NCBI RefSeq assembly: GCF_036084755.1 | Contig: NZ_CP107968.1 | Coordinates: 4,836,001-4,900,000, forward strand | DNA length: 64,000 bases | Direction: 5' to 3' | Source of the DNA: Streptomyces sp. NBC_00370 | Lineage (GTDB): Bacteria > Actinomycetota > Actinomycetes > Streptomycetales > Streptomycetaceae | Part shown: positions 1 to 8,617 of the stretch, in pieces | Layout: the number at the start of each line of letters is the position of its first letter | Numbering within the stretch: position 1 is the stretch's first letter | The notes under the pieces: model-generated | Databases searched by the model: none | What the model saw: the letters and a program-made list of their open reading frames with translations, nothing else | What the model was told of the DNA's origin: nothing | Made by a program: the position numbers and the translations under genes

Positions 1-41
1 ACCTATAGAATCCGCGCTGGACGAGCGGAGGAGGCCGGGCT
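1..41 (+). promoter_or_regulatory. Leader of the GntR gene with a -10-like box
   Basis: A TAGAAT hexamer lies at 6-11 and a strong purine-rich ribosome binding site (GGAGGAGG) just before the GTG at 42. Any -35 element would fall outside the window, so the promoter is only suggested. Confidence 0.3.
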
Positions 42-728
42 GTGGACGGTACGGAAGGCGCCGCTGGGCGGCAGCCGCAGCGCCAGGTGCTCGCCGACAG
101 CGTCTACGAGTCGGTCAAGGCCCTGGTCATGGACCACGAGATCCAGCCCGGCGCCCGCGTCGGTATCGAGGCGCTGGCCCGTCGGCTCGACGTGTCGCCC
201 ACGCCCGTACGCGAAGCCCTGGCGCGGCTGGAGTCGGACGGACTCGTCACCAAGCGCTCGCTGGCCGGCTACCGCGCCACCGAACTGCTCACCCGGCAGG
301 GGCTCGACGAACTCTTCGAGATGCGGCTGCTGTTGGAGCCGCACGCCGCGGCCCTCGCCGCGGCGCACGCCGACGAGGCGCAGCTCGACGCGATCGAGGG
401 CCTGGTCGAGGAGATGCGCGACCGGCCGGGATCGGGCGAACGGTACGCCGTGTACCGCGAGTTCGCCGCGCTCGACCAGCGGTTCCACGACGCGGTCGCC
501 GGTGCGGCGGGTCGGCCGCTGCTCGCCGAGGCGATCGGCCGCCTCCACAGCCACCTGCACATCTTCCGGCTCGGCAGCGTGCCCGGCGCCGGGCCGCTCA
601 CCCTCGCCGAGCACGACCGCGTCCTGCGCGCCGTGCTGCGCCGTAACCCGGAACGGGCCGCCGAGGCGATGACCGGCCATCTGCGCCGCAGTCTGGACCG
701 CCAGCACCACCGGCACGGCACCGACTGA
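42..728 (+). CDS. GntR family transcriptional regulator (FadR/FCD type)
   Basis: A 228-residue DNA-binding regulator of the FadR subgroup. Residues about 20-85 form the GntR winged helix (DVSPTPVREALARLESDGLV is the recognition region). The rest is an all-helical FCD ligand domain with the family's spaced acidic and histidine residues (ALDQRFHD and a late H). FCD regulators usually respond to organic acids and control adjacent metabolic genes, but no obvious target is adjacent here; any target may lie left of the window. The GTG at 42 was chosen because GGAGGAGG precedes it. The gene ends 74 bp before the sigma factor. The family is clear; the ligand is unknown. Confidence 0.85.
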   Translation: MDGTEGAAGRQPQRQVLADSVYESVKALVMDHEIQPGARVGIEALARRLDVSPTPVREALARLESDGLVTKRSLAGYRATELLTRQGLDELFEMRLLLEPHAAALAAAHADEAQLDAIEGLVEEMRDRPGSGERYAVYREFAALDQRFHDAVAGAAGRPLLAEAIGRLHSHLHIFRLGSVPGAGPLTLAEHDRVLRAVLRRNPERAAEAMTGHLRRSLDRQHHRHGTD

Positions 729-802
729 AACATTTCCCCCGTGCCACCGCGTCAGTGAGATGAGGGGCGAACAGCCCGCGGGCACCGGCGACGGGGGAGA
801 GC

Positions 803-1330
803 GTGCGAGGCGGTGGCGGGGCCCGGAGCGCCCGGGCGGCTGACTTCAGGGATTTCGCGGCGGGCCGTACCCGTCAACTCTTCCGCTCCGCCTGCCTGTT
901 GACCGGCGGGGACACTCATCTCGCCGAGGACCTGGTGCAGGAGACCCTGGGCAAGATGTACGCGCTGTGGGGGCGCGTCTCGCGGGTGGAGAACCCGGCC
1001 GGATACGCCCAGACGGTCCTCGTCCGCACCTATCTCACCCACCAGCGCCGGCTCTCCGCCACCGAACGGCCGCTGGCGGAACTGCCGGAGCCGGTCGTGC
1101 GGCCGGGCGACGACCCGGCGCTGCGGATAGCGCTTCTCGACGCGCTCGGCCGGCTCGCGCCCAAGGACCGCGCGGTGGTGGTGCTGCGGTACTGGGAGGA
1201 CCGCAGCGTCGAGGAGACCGCCGACGTGATGAACGTCAGCTCCGCCGCCGTACGCACCAGGTCGGGCCGGGCGCTGGCCAAACTCCGCGAACAACTCGGC
1301 GGCAGGTTCACGGAGTTCGCCGCGCACTGA
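803..1330 (+). CDS. SigE-family ECF RNA polymerase sigma factor
   Basis: A 175-residue extracytoplasmic-function sigma factor. Region 2 spans about residues 15-85 (LAEDLVQETLGKMYALW, then the NPAGYAQTVLVRTYL helix). Region 4 spans about 115-165 with the helix-turn-helix SVEETADVMNVSSAAVRTR, where alternative sigma factors read the -35 element. It belongs to the actinobacterial SigE-family group (about 170-180 residues), distinct from the true SigE of the cse operon at 61421-61957. The GTG start follows a GGGGGAGA site closely. The next gene starts 68 bp downstream and encodes a single-pass membrane protein, the usual place for an anti-sigma factor. The inducing signal is unknown. Confidence 0.85.
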   Translation: MRGGGGARSARAADFRDFAAGRTRQLFRSACLLTGGDTHLAEDLVQETLGKMYALWGRVSRVENPAGYAQTVLVRTYLTHQRRLSATERPLAELPEPVVRPGDDPALRIALLDALGRLAPKDRAVVVLRYWEDRSVEETADVMNVSSAAVRTRSGRALAKLREQLGGRFTEFAAH

Positions 1331-1398
1331 GCACCGTCCCGCTGCCGCGTACCCAACCGACGACCGACACCGACCCGAGCAGAGAGCGTGGTTGACCC

Positions 1399-2685
1399 GT
1401 GTCTTCTCAAGATCCTTTCGATGACTCCGGACCCTTCGAGAACAGGCTCGGTCCCGCGCTGCGCTGCGCCGGGGACACCTTCGAGCCCGCCGACAGCGAG
1501 GCGCTGGTCGACGGCGGACTCACGCGGGGCCGCCGCCGGGTGGTGCGCCGCAGGACGGCGGCGGTCACCGGCAGCGTGCTCGCGCTCGCCCTGGTCGGCG
1601 TCGGCGGCGCGTACGGCAGCGGGGTGCTGGGCGACTCGGGGGGCGGGAAGTCGTCGCTGGCCGGCCCCAAGGACCCGGCCCCGGCGACCGCGTTCCCCGG
1701 GGGAGCCGAGGCGGGCCAGGGCGGGCAGGAGCTGGTGTCGATTCTGAGCGGGCTGCTGGCTCCCGGGAAGCTGACCCCGTCGTCGGTGACCGGTTTCGGC
1801 GGTCCGCGTCTCGCGCATGTGACGGGAGTCCTGGACGACGGGAAGGGCGAGGCGGAGGTCTCGGTCGCGCTGTACCCGGCGGCGGCCGGCCAGGACGTGT
1901 CCCCCTGCCCCGTCAACGGTCTCAGCAAGGACCAGAGTTGCGTCAGCACGGATCTGGCGGGCGGTGACAGGCTCACCGTCTTTCAGGGGTACGAATATCC
2001 AGACCGCCGCGAGGAGACCCGGTCGTGGCGCGCCGTGCTGCTGACCAAGAGCGGTTTCGTCATCGACTTCACCGAGTACAACGCCCCCGCGGAGAAGGGC
2101 GCCAAGGTCTCCCGCGCCGTACCGCCGCTGAACCCGAAGGAGCTGCGGGACCTGGTCACCTCGGCCAAGTGGGCGGGCCCGCTGGCGGACCTGGCCAAGC
2201 AGCCGCCGTCCGGGCCGAAGGGGAACCCCGGCAAGCCGAAGGGGAACCCCGGCATGGCGTCGCACGGCGGGAACATCAACAAGACGTTCACCTCGCTGCT
2301 GCCCAAGGAACTGAAGATCATCGAGTCCGGCCCCCCGGACAGCGGTTACACCTACGTGGTGGTGGACGACGGCAACGGTCCGACCCGCGTCGAGATCAAC
2401 GTCCAGCGCGGGATGAACGATGTCGCCGGTGAGCTCTTCGGCGAAGGCACGACAGAGCTGCCGGGCGGCGTGCGGTTGAACACGGCCAAGCAGCCCGGCG
2501 AGAAGGGCGGTGTGGGCATGGTGATGTGGCAGGCCGACACCATCCGGCCCGACGGGCTGCGCGTCGTCGTCTTCGAGACGAACGGCGCGGACCAGCACGG
2601 CCCGGCCAGCCGCAAGGAGCCCGCACTGACCATCGGGCAGCTCGTCAAGATCGCCACCAGCTCGAAGTGGCTGACGTTCGGCTGA
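1399..2685 (+). CDS. Single-pass membrane protein, possible anti-sigma partner
   Basis: A 428-residue protein of no recognised family. It has a cytoplasmic N-terminal segment of about 50 residues rich in Arg near its end (GRRRVVRRRTAA), one transmembrane helix at about 52-74, and a long extracellular part. The middle carries a short collagen-like repeat (PKGNPG twice). The position right after an ECF sigma gene and the N-in topology fit a cognate anti-sigma or sensor, but there is no zinc-binding HxxxCxxC motif and no RsbW-type ATPase fold, so that role is inferred from context only. GTG at 1399 is the first in-frame start. It converges with the polymerase gene, 31 bp apart. Confidence 0.6.
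   Translation: MSSQDPFDDSGPFENRLGPALRCAGDTFEPADSEALVDGGLTRGRRRVVRRRTAAVTGSVLALALVGVGGAYGSGVLGDSGGGKSSLAGPKDPAPATAFPGGAEAGQGGQELVSILSGLLAPGKLTPSSVTGFGGPRLAHVTGVLDDGKGEAEVSVALYPAAAGQDVSPCPVNGLSKDQSCVSTDLAGGDRLTVFQGYEYPDRREETRSWRAVLLTKSGFVIDFTEYNAPAEKGAKVSRAVPPLNPKELRDLVTSAKWAGPLADLAKQPPSGPKGNPGKPKGNPGMASHGGNINKTFTSLLPKELKIIESGPPDSGYTYVVVDDGNGPTRVEINVQRGMNDVAGELFGEGTTELPGGVRLNTAKQPGEKGGVGMVMWQADTIRPDGLRVVVFETNGADQHGPASRKEPALTIGQLVKIATSSKWLTFG
2214..2254 (+). repeat. Two 20-bp direct repeats encoding a collagen-like motif
   Basis: The 20-bp unit starting GCCGAAGGGGAACC occurs at 2214-2233 and 2235-2254 (period 21 bp). It encodes PKGNPG twice in the membrane protein, so it keeps the reading frame and looks like an in-frame duplication. 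Confidence 0.75.
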
Positions 2686-2716
2686 GGCCGATGCGTCCCT
2701 CGCCTCGCCCGGTGCG

Positions 2717-4408
2717 TCACTTGGCGTCGGAGTACCGCTCCACCGTCGCCGTCGTGAACGGGAACCGCACCGGTGTCTCCCCGAAGGTGATCCGCCCGGC
2801 CAGCTCACCGGCCGCGCGGATCGCCTCGGCGACCTCCGCCGCCTCCTCGCGCGGGCAGTGCACGATCACCTCGTCGTGCTGGAAGAAGACCAGCTCGGCG
2901 CGCATCTCCGCGGTCGCCCTGCGCAGTGCGGCCAGCATCAGCAGCGCCCAGTCGGCCGCGCTGCCCTGCACGACGAAGTTACGGGTGAAGCGGCCACGGG
3001 CGCGGGCGCGTGAGCCGCTGTCGCCACCGCCCTGCGGTGCGTCCGCATCCGTCCCCGGCGGGCCCTCCTGGGGGAGCCCCGCCTCTTCGTCGTCCGCGGC
3101 GCCCGCCGCGCGCGGGCTCGTCCTGCCGAGCCAGGTCCGTACGAGCCGGCCTTCCTCGCCGGCCCGCGCCGCGTCGTCCACGTACGCGACGGCCAGCGGG
3201 AACCGGCGGCGCAGCGCGGCCAGATTCTTCAGGCCGTCCCCGGACGTCTGGCCGTAGATCGCGCCCAGCAGCGCCACCTTGGCGTGGTCACGGTCGCCGG
3301 AGAACGCGCGGTCGGACAGGGCCGTGTACAGATCGCCGTCATGCCCGGCGACCTCCATCAGGCCGGGGTCGCGGGAGATCGCGGCCAGCACCCGCGGCTC
3401 CATCTGGTCGGCGTCCGCCACGACCAGACGCCAGCCCTCGTCGGCGACGACGGCGCGGCGGATCACCCGGGGGATCTGCAGCGCGCCGCCGCCGTTGGTG
3501 GTCCAGCGGCCCGAGACCGAGCCGCCCGGCTGGTACTCGGCGCGGAACCGGCCGTCCCGTACCCAGTCCTGGAGCCAGCCCCAGCCGTGCGCCGTCCAGA
3601 TCCGGTACAGCTTCTTGTACTCGATGAGCGGCTGCACCGCCGGATGGTCCAGCTCCGCCAGCTCCCAGCGGCGCGTGGATTTCACCTTGATGCCGGCCTG
3701 CCCGAACGCCTTCACCACGTCCGCCGGCAGATCGGGCCGCACCCGCCGGCCGAACGCCGCCGAGACCTCGTCCGCCAGCTCCGCCAGCCTGCGCGGCTCA
3801 CCGCCGCCCGCGTACCGGTCGCCCAGCAGCTCGGCCAGCACCTCCCGGTGCACGTCGGCCCGCCACGGCAGCCCCGCACGGTGCATCTCGGCGGCCACCA
3901 GCATGCCCGCCGACTCGGAAGCGGTGAGCAGCCGCATCCGGCCGGGATGCTCGGCCGCCTCATGTCTGCGCTGCTGCTCCGCGTACACGTCGACGAGCGC
4001 GTCGAACGGAAGCTCCGCCCCGGCCGTGGGTTCGAACAGCGAGGACTGCGAGCCGGGCTCGGCCGAACGGGCCGGCGGATCGGGCGGTACGGGGCCGTGG
4101 TGCAGCCGGGCCCACGCGGCGGCGGCCGAGCGCGGCTCGCCCAGCCGCCCCTCATGGGCGAGCAGCAGCCCCTCGGCCACCTCGATGTCGTAGCACCGGT
4201 CGATCCGCACGCCGGCGGCCAGTAGCCTCGGAAAGAGGGTGGCGGTCGACCGCCAGACCCACCGGCCGGCCTCGGGCAGCCGCGCGCGGACCGCACCGAC
4301 CAGATCGGGCTCCCGCAGCACAGGTCCCGCCGGGCGGCCGTCAGGACCGAGCGGGGCCAGCAGCGCGCCCCCGTCGCCCGTCTCCGCCACCGCCCATCGT
4401 TCGGTCAT
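2717..4408 (-). CDS. PolA-like DNA polymerase with degenerate exonuclease domain
   Basis: A 563-residue family A polymerase, of the type annotated as bifunctional 3'-5' exonuclease/DNA polymerase. The polymerase half has motif A (DADQMEPR), the O-helix motif RDHAKVALLGAIYG with the dNTP-contacting Lys, and motif C (QHDE). The O-helix position that is Phe in E. coli Pol I is Leu. The N-terminal 170 residues align loosely with a proofreading domain, but I cannot find the DxE and YxxxD catalytic acids, and there is no 5' nuclease domain. A Gly/Asp-rich disordered insert sits between the O helix and motif C. The ATG at 4408 was chosen because the frame stays open far upstream only as antisense to the oxidoreductase. 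Possible roles are repair or gap filling. Confidence 0.85.
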   Translation of the reverse strand: MTERWAVAETGDGGALLAPLGPDGRPAGPVLREPDLVGAVRARLPEAGRWVWRSTATLFPRLLAAGVRIDRCYDIEVAEGLLLAHEGRLGEPRSAAAAWARLHHGPVPPDPPARSAEPGSQSSLFEPTAGAELPFDALVDVYAEQQRRHEAAEHPGRMRLLTASESAGMLVAAEMHRAGLPWRADVHREVLAELLGDRYAGGGEPRRLAELADEVSAAFGRRVRPDLPADVVKAFGQAGIKVKSTRRWELAELDHPAVQPLIEYKKLYRIWTAHGWGWLQDWVRDGRFRAEYQPGGSVSGRWTTNGGGALQIPRVIRRAVVADEGWRLVVADADQMEPRVLAAISRDPGLMEVAGHDGDLYTALSDRAFSGDRDHAKVALLGAIYGQTSGDGLKNLAALRRRFPLAVAYVDDAARAGEEGRLVRTWLGRTSPRAAGAADDEEAGLPQEGPPGTDADAPQGGGDSGSRARARGRFTRNFVVQGSAADWALLMLAALRRATAEMRAELVFFQHDEVIVHCPREEAAEVAEAIRAAGELAGRITFGETPVRFPFTTATVERYSDAK

Positions 4409-4501
4409 GGCAGCGAGTTTCGCAGGCGGGACTGACAGCGGCGGGGCAAGATCGACCGTGGAGACGCGGAGACGCGCCGACGGACCCCTATGGAGGCTGA
4501 T

Positions 4502-5416
4502 GTGAAAGCGATCGTGTTCGACGAGTTCGGCGGCCCCGACGTACTGCGGCTGCGGGACGTCGAGGAGCCGCACCCCGCCGCCGACCAGATCCGGATCCTG
4601 GTCAGGGCCGCGGGCGTCAACCCGATGGACTGGAAGATCCGCAACGGCTGGGTCCAGCAGATGATGCCCACCACCTTCCCCGCGATCCCCGGTCTTGAGG
4701 TGGCGGGGGTCGTCGACGAGATCGGTGACTCCGTGACCGGCTTCACCGTCGGCGACGAGGTCGTCGGCTGGTCGCTCACCGGCTCCTACGCCCAGTACGC
4801 CATCGCCGGGGTCATCGCGCCCAAGCCGGCGGGGGTGGCCTGGGACGAGGCCGTGGCGATCCCCGTCGCGGGCAACGCGGCCCAGCGCGGGCTGGACCTC
4901 GTCGACCTGCGCGAGGGCGAGACGCTGCTGCTGCACGGCGCGGCGGGGGCCGTCGGTTCGGTGGCCGTGCAGCTCGCCGTGGCGCGCGGCGCGACCGTGA
5001 TCGGCACGGCGTCGCCCGCCAACCACGACTACGTGCGCTCGCTGGGCGCGGTCCCGCTGACGTACGGCGACGGGCTCGTGGACCGCGTGCGCGACGTCGC
5101 CCCCCAGGGTGTGGACGCCGTCTTCGACGTCGCGGGCAAGGGCGCGCTGCCGGACTCGATCGAGCTGCGCGGCGGCACGACGGAGCGGATCGTCACCATC
5201 GCCGACATGGACGCGGAGAAGTACGGCGTGGTCTTCACGGCCGGCGGCATGTCCGACGAGGAGCGCCGGGACGTCCTGCTGCGCCATCTCGGGCTCGCGG
5301 CCGAGCGGGCGCTGCGGACGCAGGTCGCGCACACGTACCCGCTGGCCGAGGCGGCGAAGGCGCAGCAGACGAGCGAGGCGGGGCACGTACGGGGAAAGCT
5401 CGTCATCGCTCCCTGA
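4502..5416 (+). CDS. NADP-dependent quinone oxidoreductase (zinc-free MDR family)
   Basis: A 304-residue medium-chain dehydrogenase/reductase. The N-terminal GroES-like domain contains VNPMDWKIR and the GLEVAGVV/GDEVVG signatures. The Rossmann domain carries LLLHGAAGAVGSVAVQLA at about 140-158. It lacks the Cys/His zinc ligands of alcohol dehydrogenases, as expected for quinone oxidoreductases that reduce quinones or enones with NADPH. I chose GTG at 4502, not ATG at 4490, because GGAGG at 4492-4496 lies 5 nt before the GTG and the protein then begins MKAIVFDEFGG like its family. It is divergent from the polymerase gene. The physiological substrate is unknown. Confidence 0.85.
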   Translation: MKAIVFDEFGGPDVLRLRDVEEPHPAADQIRILVRAAGVNPMDWKIRNGWVQQMMPTTFPAIPGLEVAGVVDEIGDSVTGFTVGDEVVGWSLTGSYAQYAIAGVIAPKPAGVAWDEAVAIPVAGNAAQRGLDLVDLREGETLLLHGAAGAVGSVAVQLAVARGATVIGTASPANHDYVRSLGAVPLTYGDGLVDRVRDVAPQGVDAVFDVAGKGALPDSIELRGGTTERIVTIADMDAEKYGVVFTAGGMSDEERRDVLLRHLGLAAERALRTQVAHTYPLAEAAKAQQTSEAGHVRGKLVIAP

Positions 5417-5572
5417 CCCGCCCTCCGAGCCGCCCCCGGCACGCCCCGACACCGGCCCCCGCATCGCGTGCGCCCCTGACGCGCGCTCCCCTGACACGCG
5501 CTGAAGTGGCATCACGGCGCTCCTCTCGTGCACGATAGGTAGCTCACAGTGACCTAGTGATGTCCGAGAGTA

Positions 5573-6163
5573 ATGATGCTCACTGACAATGGACTTGTGG
5601 CCCACGACGTCTACGCCCCCGAGCGGCCCTGGCTGCCCCTCACCCGGCTGCCCCTGCCGCACAAACCGGAGGCCGCGTCCAGGGCCCGCCGGCACACCAG
5701 GGAGATCCTCGCGGTCCGGCGGGTGGACAGCGAACTCGCCGCTTCCGTGGAGCTGGCCGTCAGCGAACTCGTCACCAACGCGGTGCGGCACGGGGTGTGC
5801 CCCTGCGGCTGCACCCGCGGCACCGTCTCCCTCGCCCTGCTCGGGGCGGGGGAGCGGTTACGCGTCGAGGTCCGCGACCCGTCCCGTACGCCGCCGCGCT
5901 GGCCGACCGGGATCGGCGCCGTGGACGCCGAGTCGGCGGCAGCCGAAGGGCGCGGGCTGCTGCTGGTCACGGGACTCGCGACGGACTGGGGCGATCACGC
6001 CCGGCAGTACCGCGGCAAGGTGGTGTGGTGCGAGTTCGCGGCAGCGGCGGTGGCCGCGGCGGCCGGTGCCGGGGGACCGGGCGCGGTCACTCAGCCGCCG
6101 GTGCCGGCTCCCGCCCTGCGGAGCAGCGCGTCCAGAGCCTCCGTCAGTCCCTCTTCCAGATAG
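5573..6163 (+). CDS. RsbW-like ATP-binding (anti-sigma type) protein with a TTA codon
   Basis: A 196-residue GHKL ATPase-fold protein of the RsbW/SpoIIAB-like group expanded in Streptomyces. The N box is SELVTNAVRHG (about residues 64-74), followed by a Cys-rich loop (CPCGC), the G1-like strand VEVRDPS and the G2 box EGRGL. Such proteins can bind and inhibit sigma factors or phosphorylate anti-anti-sigma partners; no partner is adjacent. Codon 96 (5858-5860) is TTA, so translation should depend on the bldA tRNA. Its last 73 bp overlap the convergent TetR gene, and its final residues are antisense to that gene. The ATG at 5573 has only a weak GAGAG site; GTG at 5597 is an alternative. Confidence 0.75.
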   Translation: MMLTDNGLVAHDVYAPERPWLPLTRLPLPHKPEAASRARRHTREILAVRRVDSELAASVELAVSELVTNAVRHGVCPCGCTRGTVSLALLGAGERLRVEVRDPSRTPPRWPTGIGAVDAESAAAEGRGLLLVTGLATDWGDHARQYRGKVVWCEFAAAAVAAAAGAGGPGAVTQPPVPAPALRSSASRASVSPSSR

Positions 6164-6702
6164 CTCAGCCGGTCCGTCGCGATCAGCAGCGTCGCACCGC
6201 CGGTGACGGCCGTCAGGATCGCCGTCGCCGACCGGCCCACGTCGACCCCCGCGTCGATCTCGCCGCTGTCCTTCAGCGCCTGGACACCGGCGACCAGATA
6301 CGCGTGCCACCGGTCGTACAGCTCGGTGACGATGGTCCGGGTGGCCGGGTCGGCCAGGCCCAGCTGCGCCGTGAGGGCCGACAGCGGGCAGTTCCTGCGC
6401 TGCGCGTCGTACTTCGCGATCACCCGCTCGCGCCACGCCTGCCAGGCGGCCCAGCTGGTCAGCTCCCCGAGCATCGGCTGCTGGTCGGCGAGCACCTGCC
6501 CGGCCTCGTACTCGGCGACGGCCAGCAGCAGGTCGGACTTGCCGTCCGGGAAGTAGTGGAACAGCTGGCTCTTGCTGGTCGAGGTGACGGCCCGGATGTC
6601 GTCCAGGCCTATGGTCGTGCCCCGCTCCCGGATGAGCGTGGCCGCGCCCTCCACGATCCGTTGCCGGGTGGCGGCACCCTTCGGCGTCAACACGCGCTCC
6701 AT
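6091..6702 (-). CDS. TetR/AcrR family transcriptional regulator
   Basis: A 203-residue repressor-type protein. The N-terminal helix-turn-helix covers about residues 8-55 (ATRQRIVEGAATLI, then STSKSQLFHYFPDGKSDLL). The C-terminal helical domain resembles the TetR_C_16/YxaF-like group with its WRERVIAKYD segment and a Cys in the ligand domain. I chose ATG at 6702, preceded by a GTGGGG site; GTG at 6723 in the same frame would add seven residues. It overlaps the end of the RsbW-like gene and lies downstream of the acetyltransferase gene (42 bp), so the two could be cotranscribed. The ligand is unknown. Confidence 0.85.
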   Translation of the reverse strand: MERVLTPKGAATRQRIVEGAATLIRERGTTIGLDDIRAVTSTSKSQLFHYFPDGKSDLLLAVAEYEAGQVLADQQPMLGELTSWAAWQAWRERVIAKYDAQRRNCPLSALTAQLGLADPATRTIVTELYDRWHAYLVAGVQALKDSGEIDAGVDVGRSATAILTAVTGGATLLIATDRLSYLEEGLTEALDALLRRAGAGTGG

Positions 6703-6744
6703 ACGCCCCACGATAGGCGACACCCGCGGTCGCGCGCCGGGCGC

Positions 6745-7302
6745 TCAGCCGTCCAGCCGCCTGACCACCCGGGCCGGGTTGCCCACCGCCAGCACCCCGG
6801 CGGGCAGATCCTTCGTGACGACGGATCCCGCGCCCACCACCGTGCTCTCACCGATCGTCACCCCCGGGCAGACGATCACGCCGCCGCCGAGCCAGACGTT
6901 GTCGCCGATGGTCACCGGCAGGGCCCTCTCCCAGCCGGCCCTGCGGCGCTCGGCGTCCAGCTCGTGGGCCGGGGTGAGCAGCTGGACATTGGGACCGATC
7001 TGGACGTCCGAGCCGATGGTGATCGGAGCCGCGTCGAGGAAGACCGCGTTGAAGTTGATGAAGGTCCGGTCGCCGATGGTGATGTAGGAGCCGTAGTCGC
7101 ACTGGAACGGCGGGCGTACGTTCACGCCCTCGCCCACCGAGCCGAGCAGCTCTTCGAGCGCCTTCTCCCGCGCCGCGCGGCTCGCGCCGCCCGCGTTGTA
7201 GGCGGCGCAGAGCGCTGTCCGGGTCTCGGTCTCGGCCATCAGCTCCGGGTCGTCGGGGATGTACCAGTCCCCGGCCAGCATGCGGTCCTTGTTCTCGCCC
7301 AC
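6745..7302 (-). CDS. Sugar O-acetyltransferase (maltose/galactoside type, left-handed beta-helix)
   Basis: A 185-residue hexapeptide-repeat acetyltransferase that moves the acetyl group of acetyl-CoA to sugar hydroxyls. The N-terminal maltose-acetyltransferase motif KDRMLAGDWYIPDDPEL is followed by beta-helix repeats such as ITIGSDVQIGPNVQL and the acetyl-CoA loop DNVWLGGGVIVCPGVTIG. The His in LLTPAHELD corresponds to the catalytic base of LacA/Maa enzymes. GTG at 7302 was chosen because AGAGG precedes it and family members begin a few residues before KDRMLAG; a longer in-frame start at 7359 exists. The substrate cannot be read from sequence. Confidence 0.85.
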   Translation of the reverse strand: MGENKDRMLAGDWYIPDDPELMAETETRTALCAAYNAGGASRAAREKALEELLGSVGEGVNVRPPFQCDYGSYITIGDRTFINFNAVFLDAAPITIGSDVQIGPNVQLLTPAHELDAERRRAGWERALPVTIGDNVWLGGGVIVCPGVTIGESTVVGAGSVVTKDLPAGVLAVGNPARVVRRLDG

Positions 7303-7387
7303 AGGTGTCCTCTCCTCGCCGCCCGCTCCTCCCGTCACCGTAATCCATTCGTGATCCACAGCCTGTGGACGGTGGGATCATGGCGGC

Positions 7388-8599
7388 ATGGGTGAGACGA
7401 ACGACGGCGGTACGGGGGAGACGGCGGCAGGGACCGTCGAGCGCGCGCTGCGCGCCGCCCTCTCGTCGGACACCGACACCGGGGCCTCCCTGCTGGCGGC
7501 CGACCCGGCGGCCGACGCCGAGCTGCGGCGGCGCGGCGAGGGGTACGTCCGGCTGGCCTGGGAGCGCGGCTGGCAGCCCGCCGACGTCGTACGGATGGTG
7601 CGGCGCGACCTCGAAGAGACGCATGTACGGCTCGTCGCCGAGCTGATCGGGGCGGAGACGGGACGGTACGAGCGGCTGCCGCGCCGCTGGAGCGAGCAGC
7701 TGGCCGAGCTGACCGCGCCGGCCGCGGGCACCGGCCGCCCGGAGCGGCGGCCCGACCGCTTCTCGTACGCCACCTCCGTACTGGAGCTGTACCTGCTGCT
7801 GGCCCGGCTGCCGGCGATCGAGCCGGTCGGGCCGGTGCCCGGCACCCCCGTCCATCTGCCGCCCGCCGACGCGGCGGGTGAGCCGCGCATGCTCACCCGG
7901 ATCCGGGCGCTGCTCGCCAAGGCCGAGGCGACGGGCTATCCGCAGGAGGCCGAGGCGCTCACGGCCAAGGCGCAGGAGCTGATGGCGCGGCACAGCATCG
8001 ACGAGGCGCTGCTCGCCGACCGCGCGCACAGCGGTGATGTGCCGGGCGCCTGCCGGATCGGGGTGGACGCGCCGTACGAGACGGCGAAGGCGATCCTGCT
8101 CGACGCCGTCGCTTCGGCCAACCGCTGCCGGGCGGTGTGGAACAGCGCGTTCGGCTTCTCGACCGTGGTCGGTTTCGAGCCGGATCTCGCGGCCGTCGAG
8201 CTGCTGCACACCTCGCTGCTCGTGCAGGGCACGGCCGCGATGACCCGCGCCGAGGCGGACCAGCGGGCGGCGGGGCGACGGCGGACGAAGACCTTCCGGC
8301 AGTCGTTCCTGCTGGCGTACGCGCACCGCGTCGGCGAGCGGCTGGCGGCGGCGACCGAGCAGGCCACCGGGCAGGCGACGGCGGAGGCGGACGGCGGCGG
8401 TGGCGCGCTGCTGCCGGTGCTGGCCGCCAGGGATGTGGCGGTGACGGACCACGTCGACCGGATGTTCCCCGAGACGGTGGCGACCCGGGTGCGCGGGGTG
8501 ACCGACGCCGAGGGCTGGACGCAGGGCACATCGGCGGCGGACCGGGCGCAGGTGCCGGGCGCGGGAGGCGCCGTCGAGGCCCGCTCGCAGCGGCGGTAG
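7388..8599 (+). CDS. DUF2786 domain-containing protein
   Basis: A 403-residue protein. After an Arg/Glu-rich helical region of about 160 residues comes the DUF2786 motif (RIRALLAKAEATGYPQEAEA, then KAQELMARHSID), about residues 165-205. Next is the DUF7168-like region with conserved Trp/Phe residues (AVWNSAFGFSTVVGF) and a long basic helix (RRRTKTFRQSFLLAYA). No catalytic motif of a known enzyme is visible and its function is unknown. The family is scattered in actinobacteria and phages. It stands alone, divergent from the acetyltransferase, and its end lies 18 bp from the convergent lipoprotein gene. Confidence 0.75.
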   Translation: MGETNDGGTGETAAGTVERALRAALSSDTDTGASLLAADPAADAELRRRGEGYVRLAWERGWQPADVVRMVRRDLEETHVRLVAELIGAETGRYERLPRRWSEQLAELTAPAAGTGRPERRPDRFSYATSVLELYLLLARLPAIEPVGPVPGTPVHLPPADAAGEPRMLTRIRALLAKAEATGYPQEAEALTAKAQELMARHSIDEALLADRAHSGDVPGACRIGVDAPYETAKAILLDAVASANRCRAVWNSAFGFSTVVGFEPDLAAVELLHTSLLVQGTAAMTRAEADQRAAGRRRTKTFRQSFLLAYAHRVGERLAAATEQATGQATAEADGGGGALLPVLAARDVAVTDHVDRMFPETVATRVRGVTDAEGWTQGTSAADRAQVPGAGGAVEARSQRR

Positions 8600-8617
8600 A
8601 AAGAGGGGGCAGCGGGC

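Noticed and set aside
4409..5791. In-frame upstream extension of the polymerase gene (open to 5791)
   Set aside because: It runs antisense through the quinone oxidoreductase gene, whose protein family match is clear; long antisense frames are common at this GC content.
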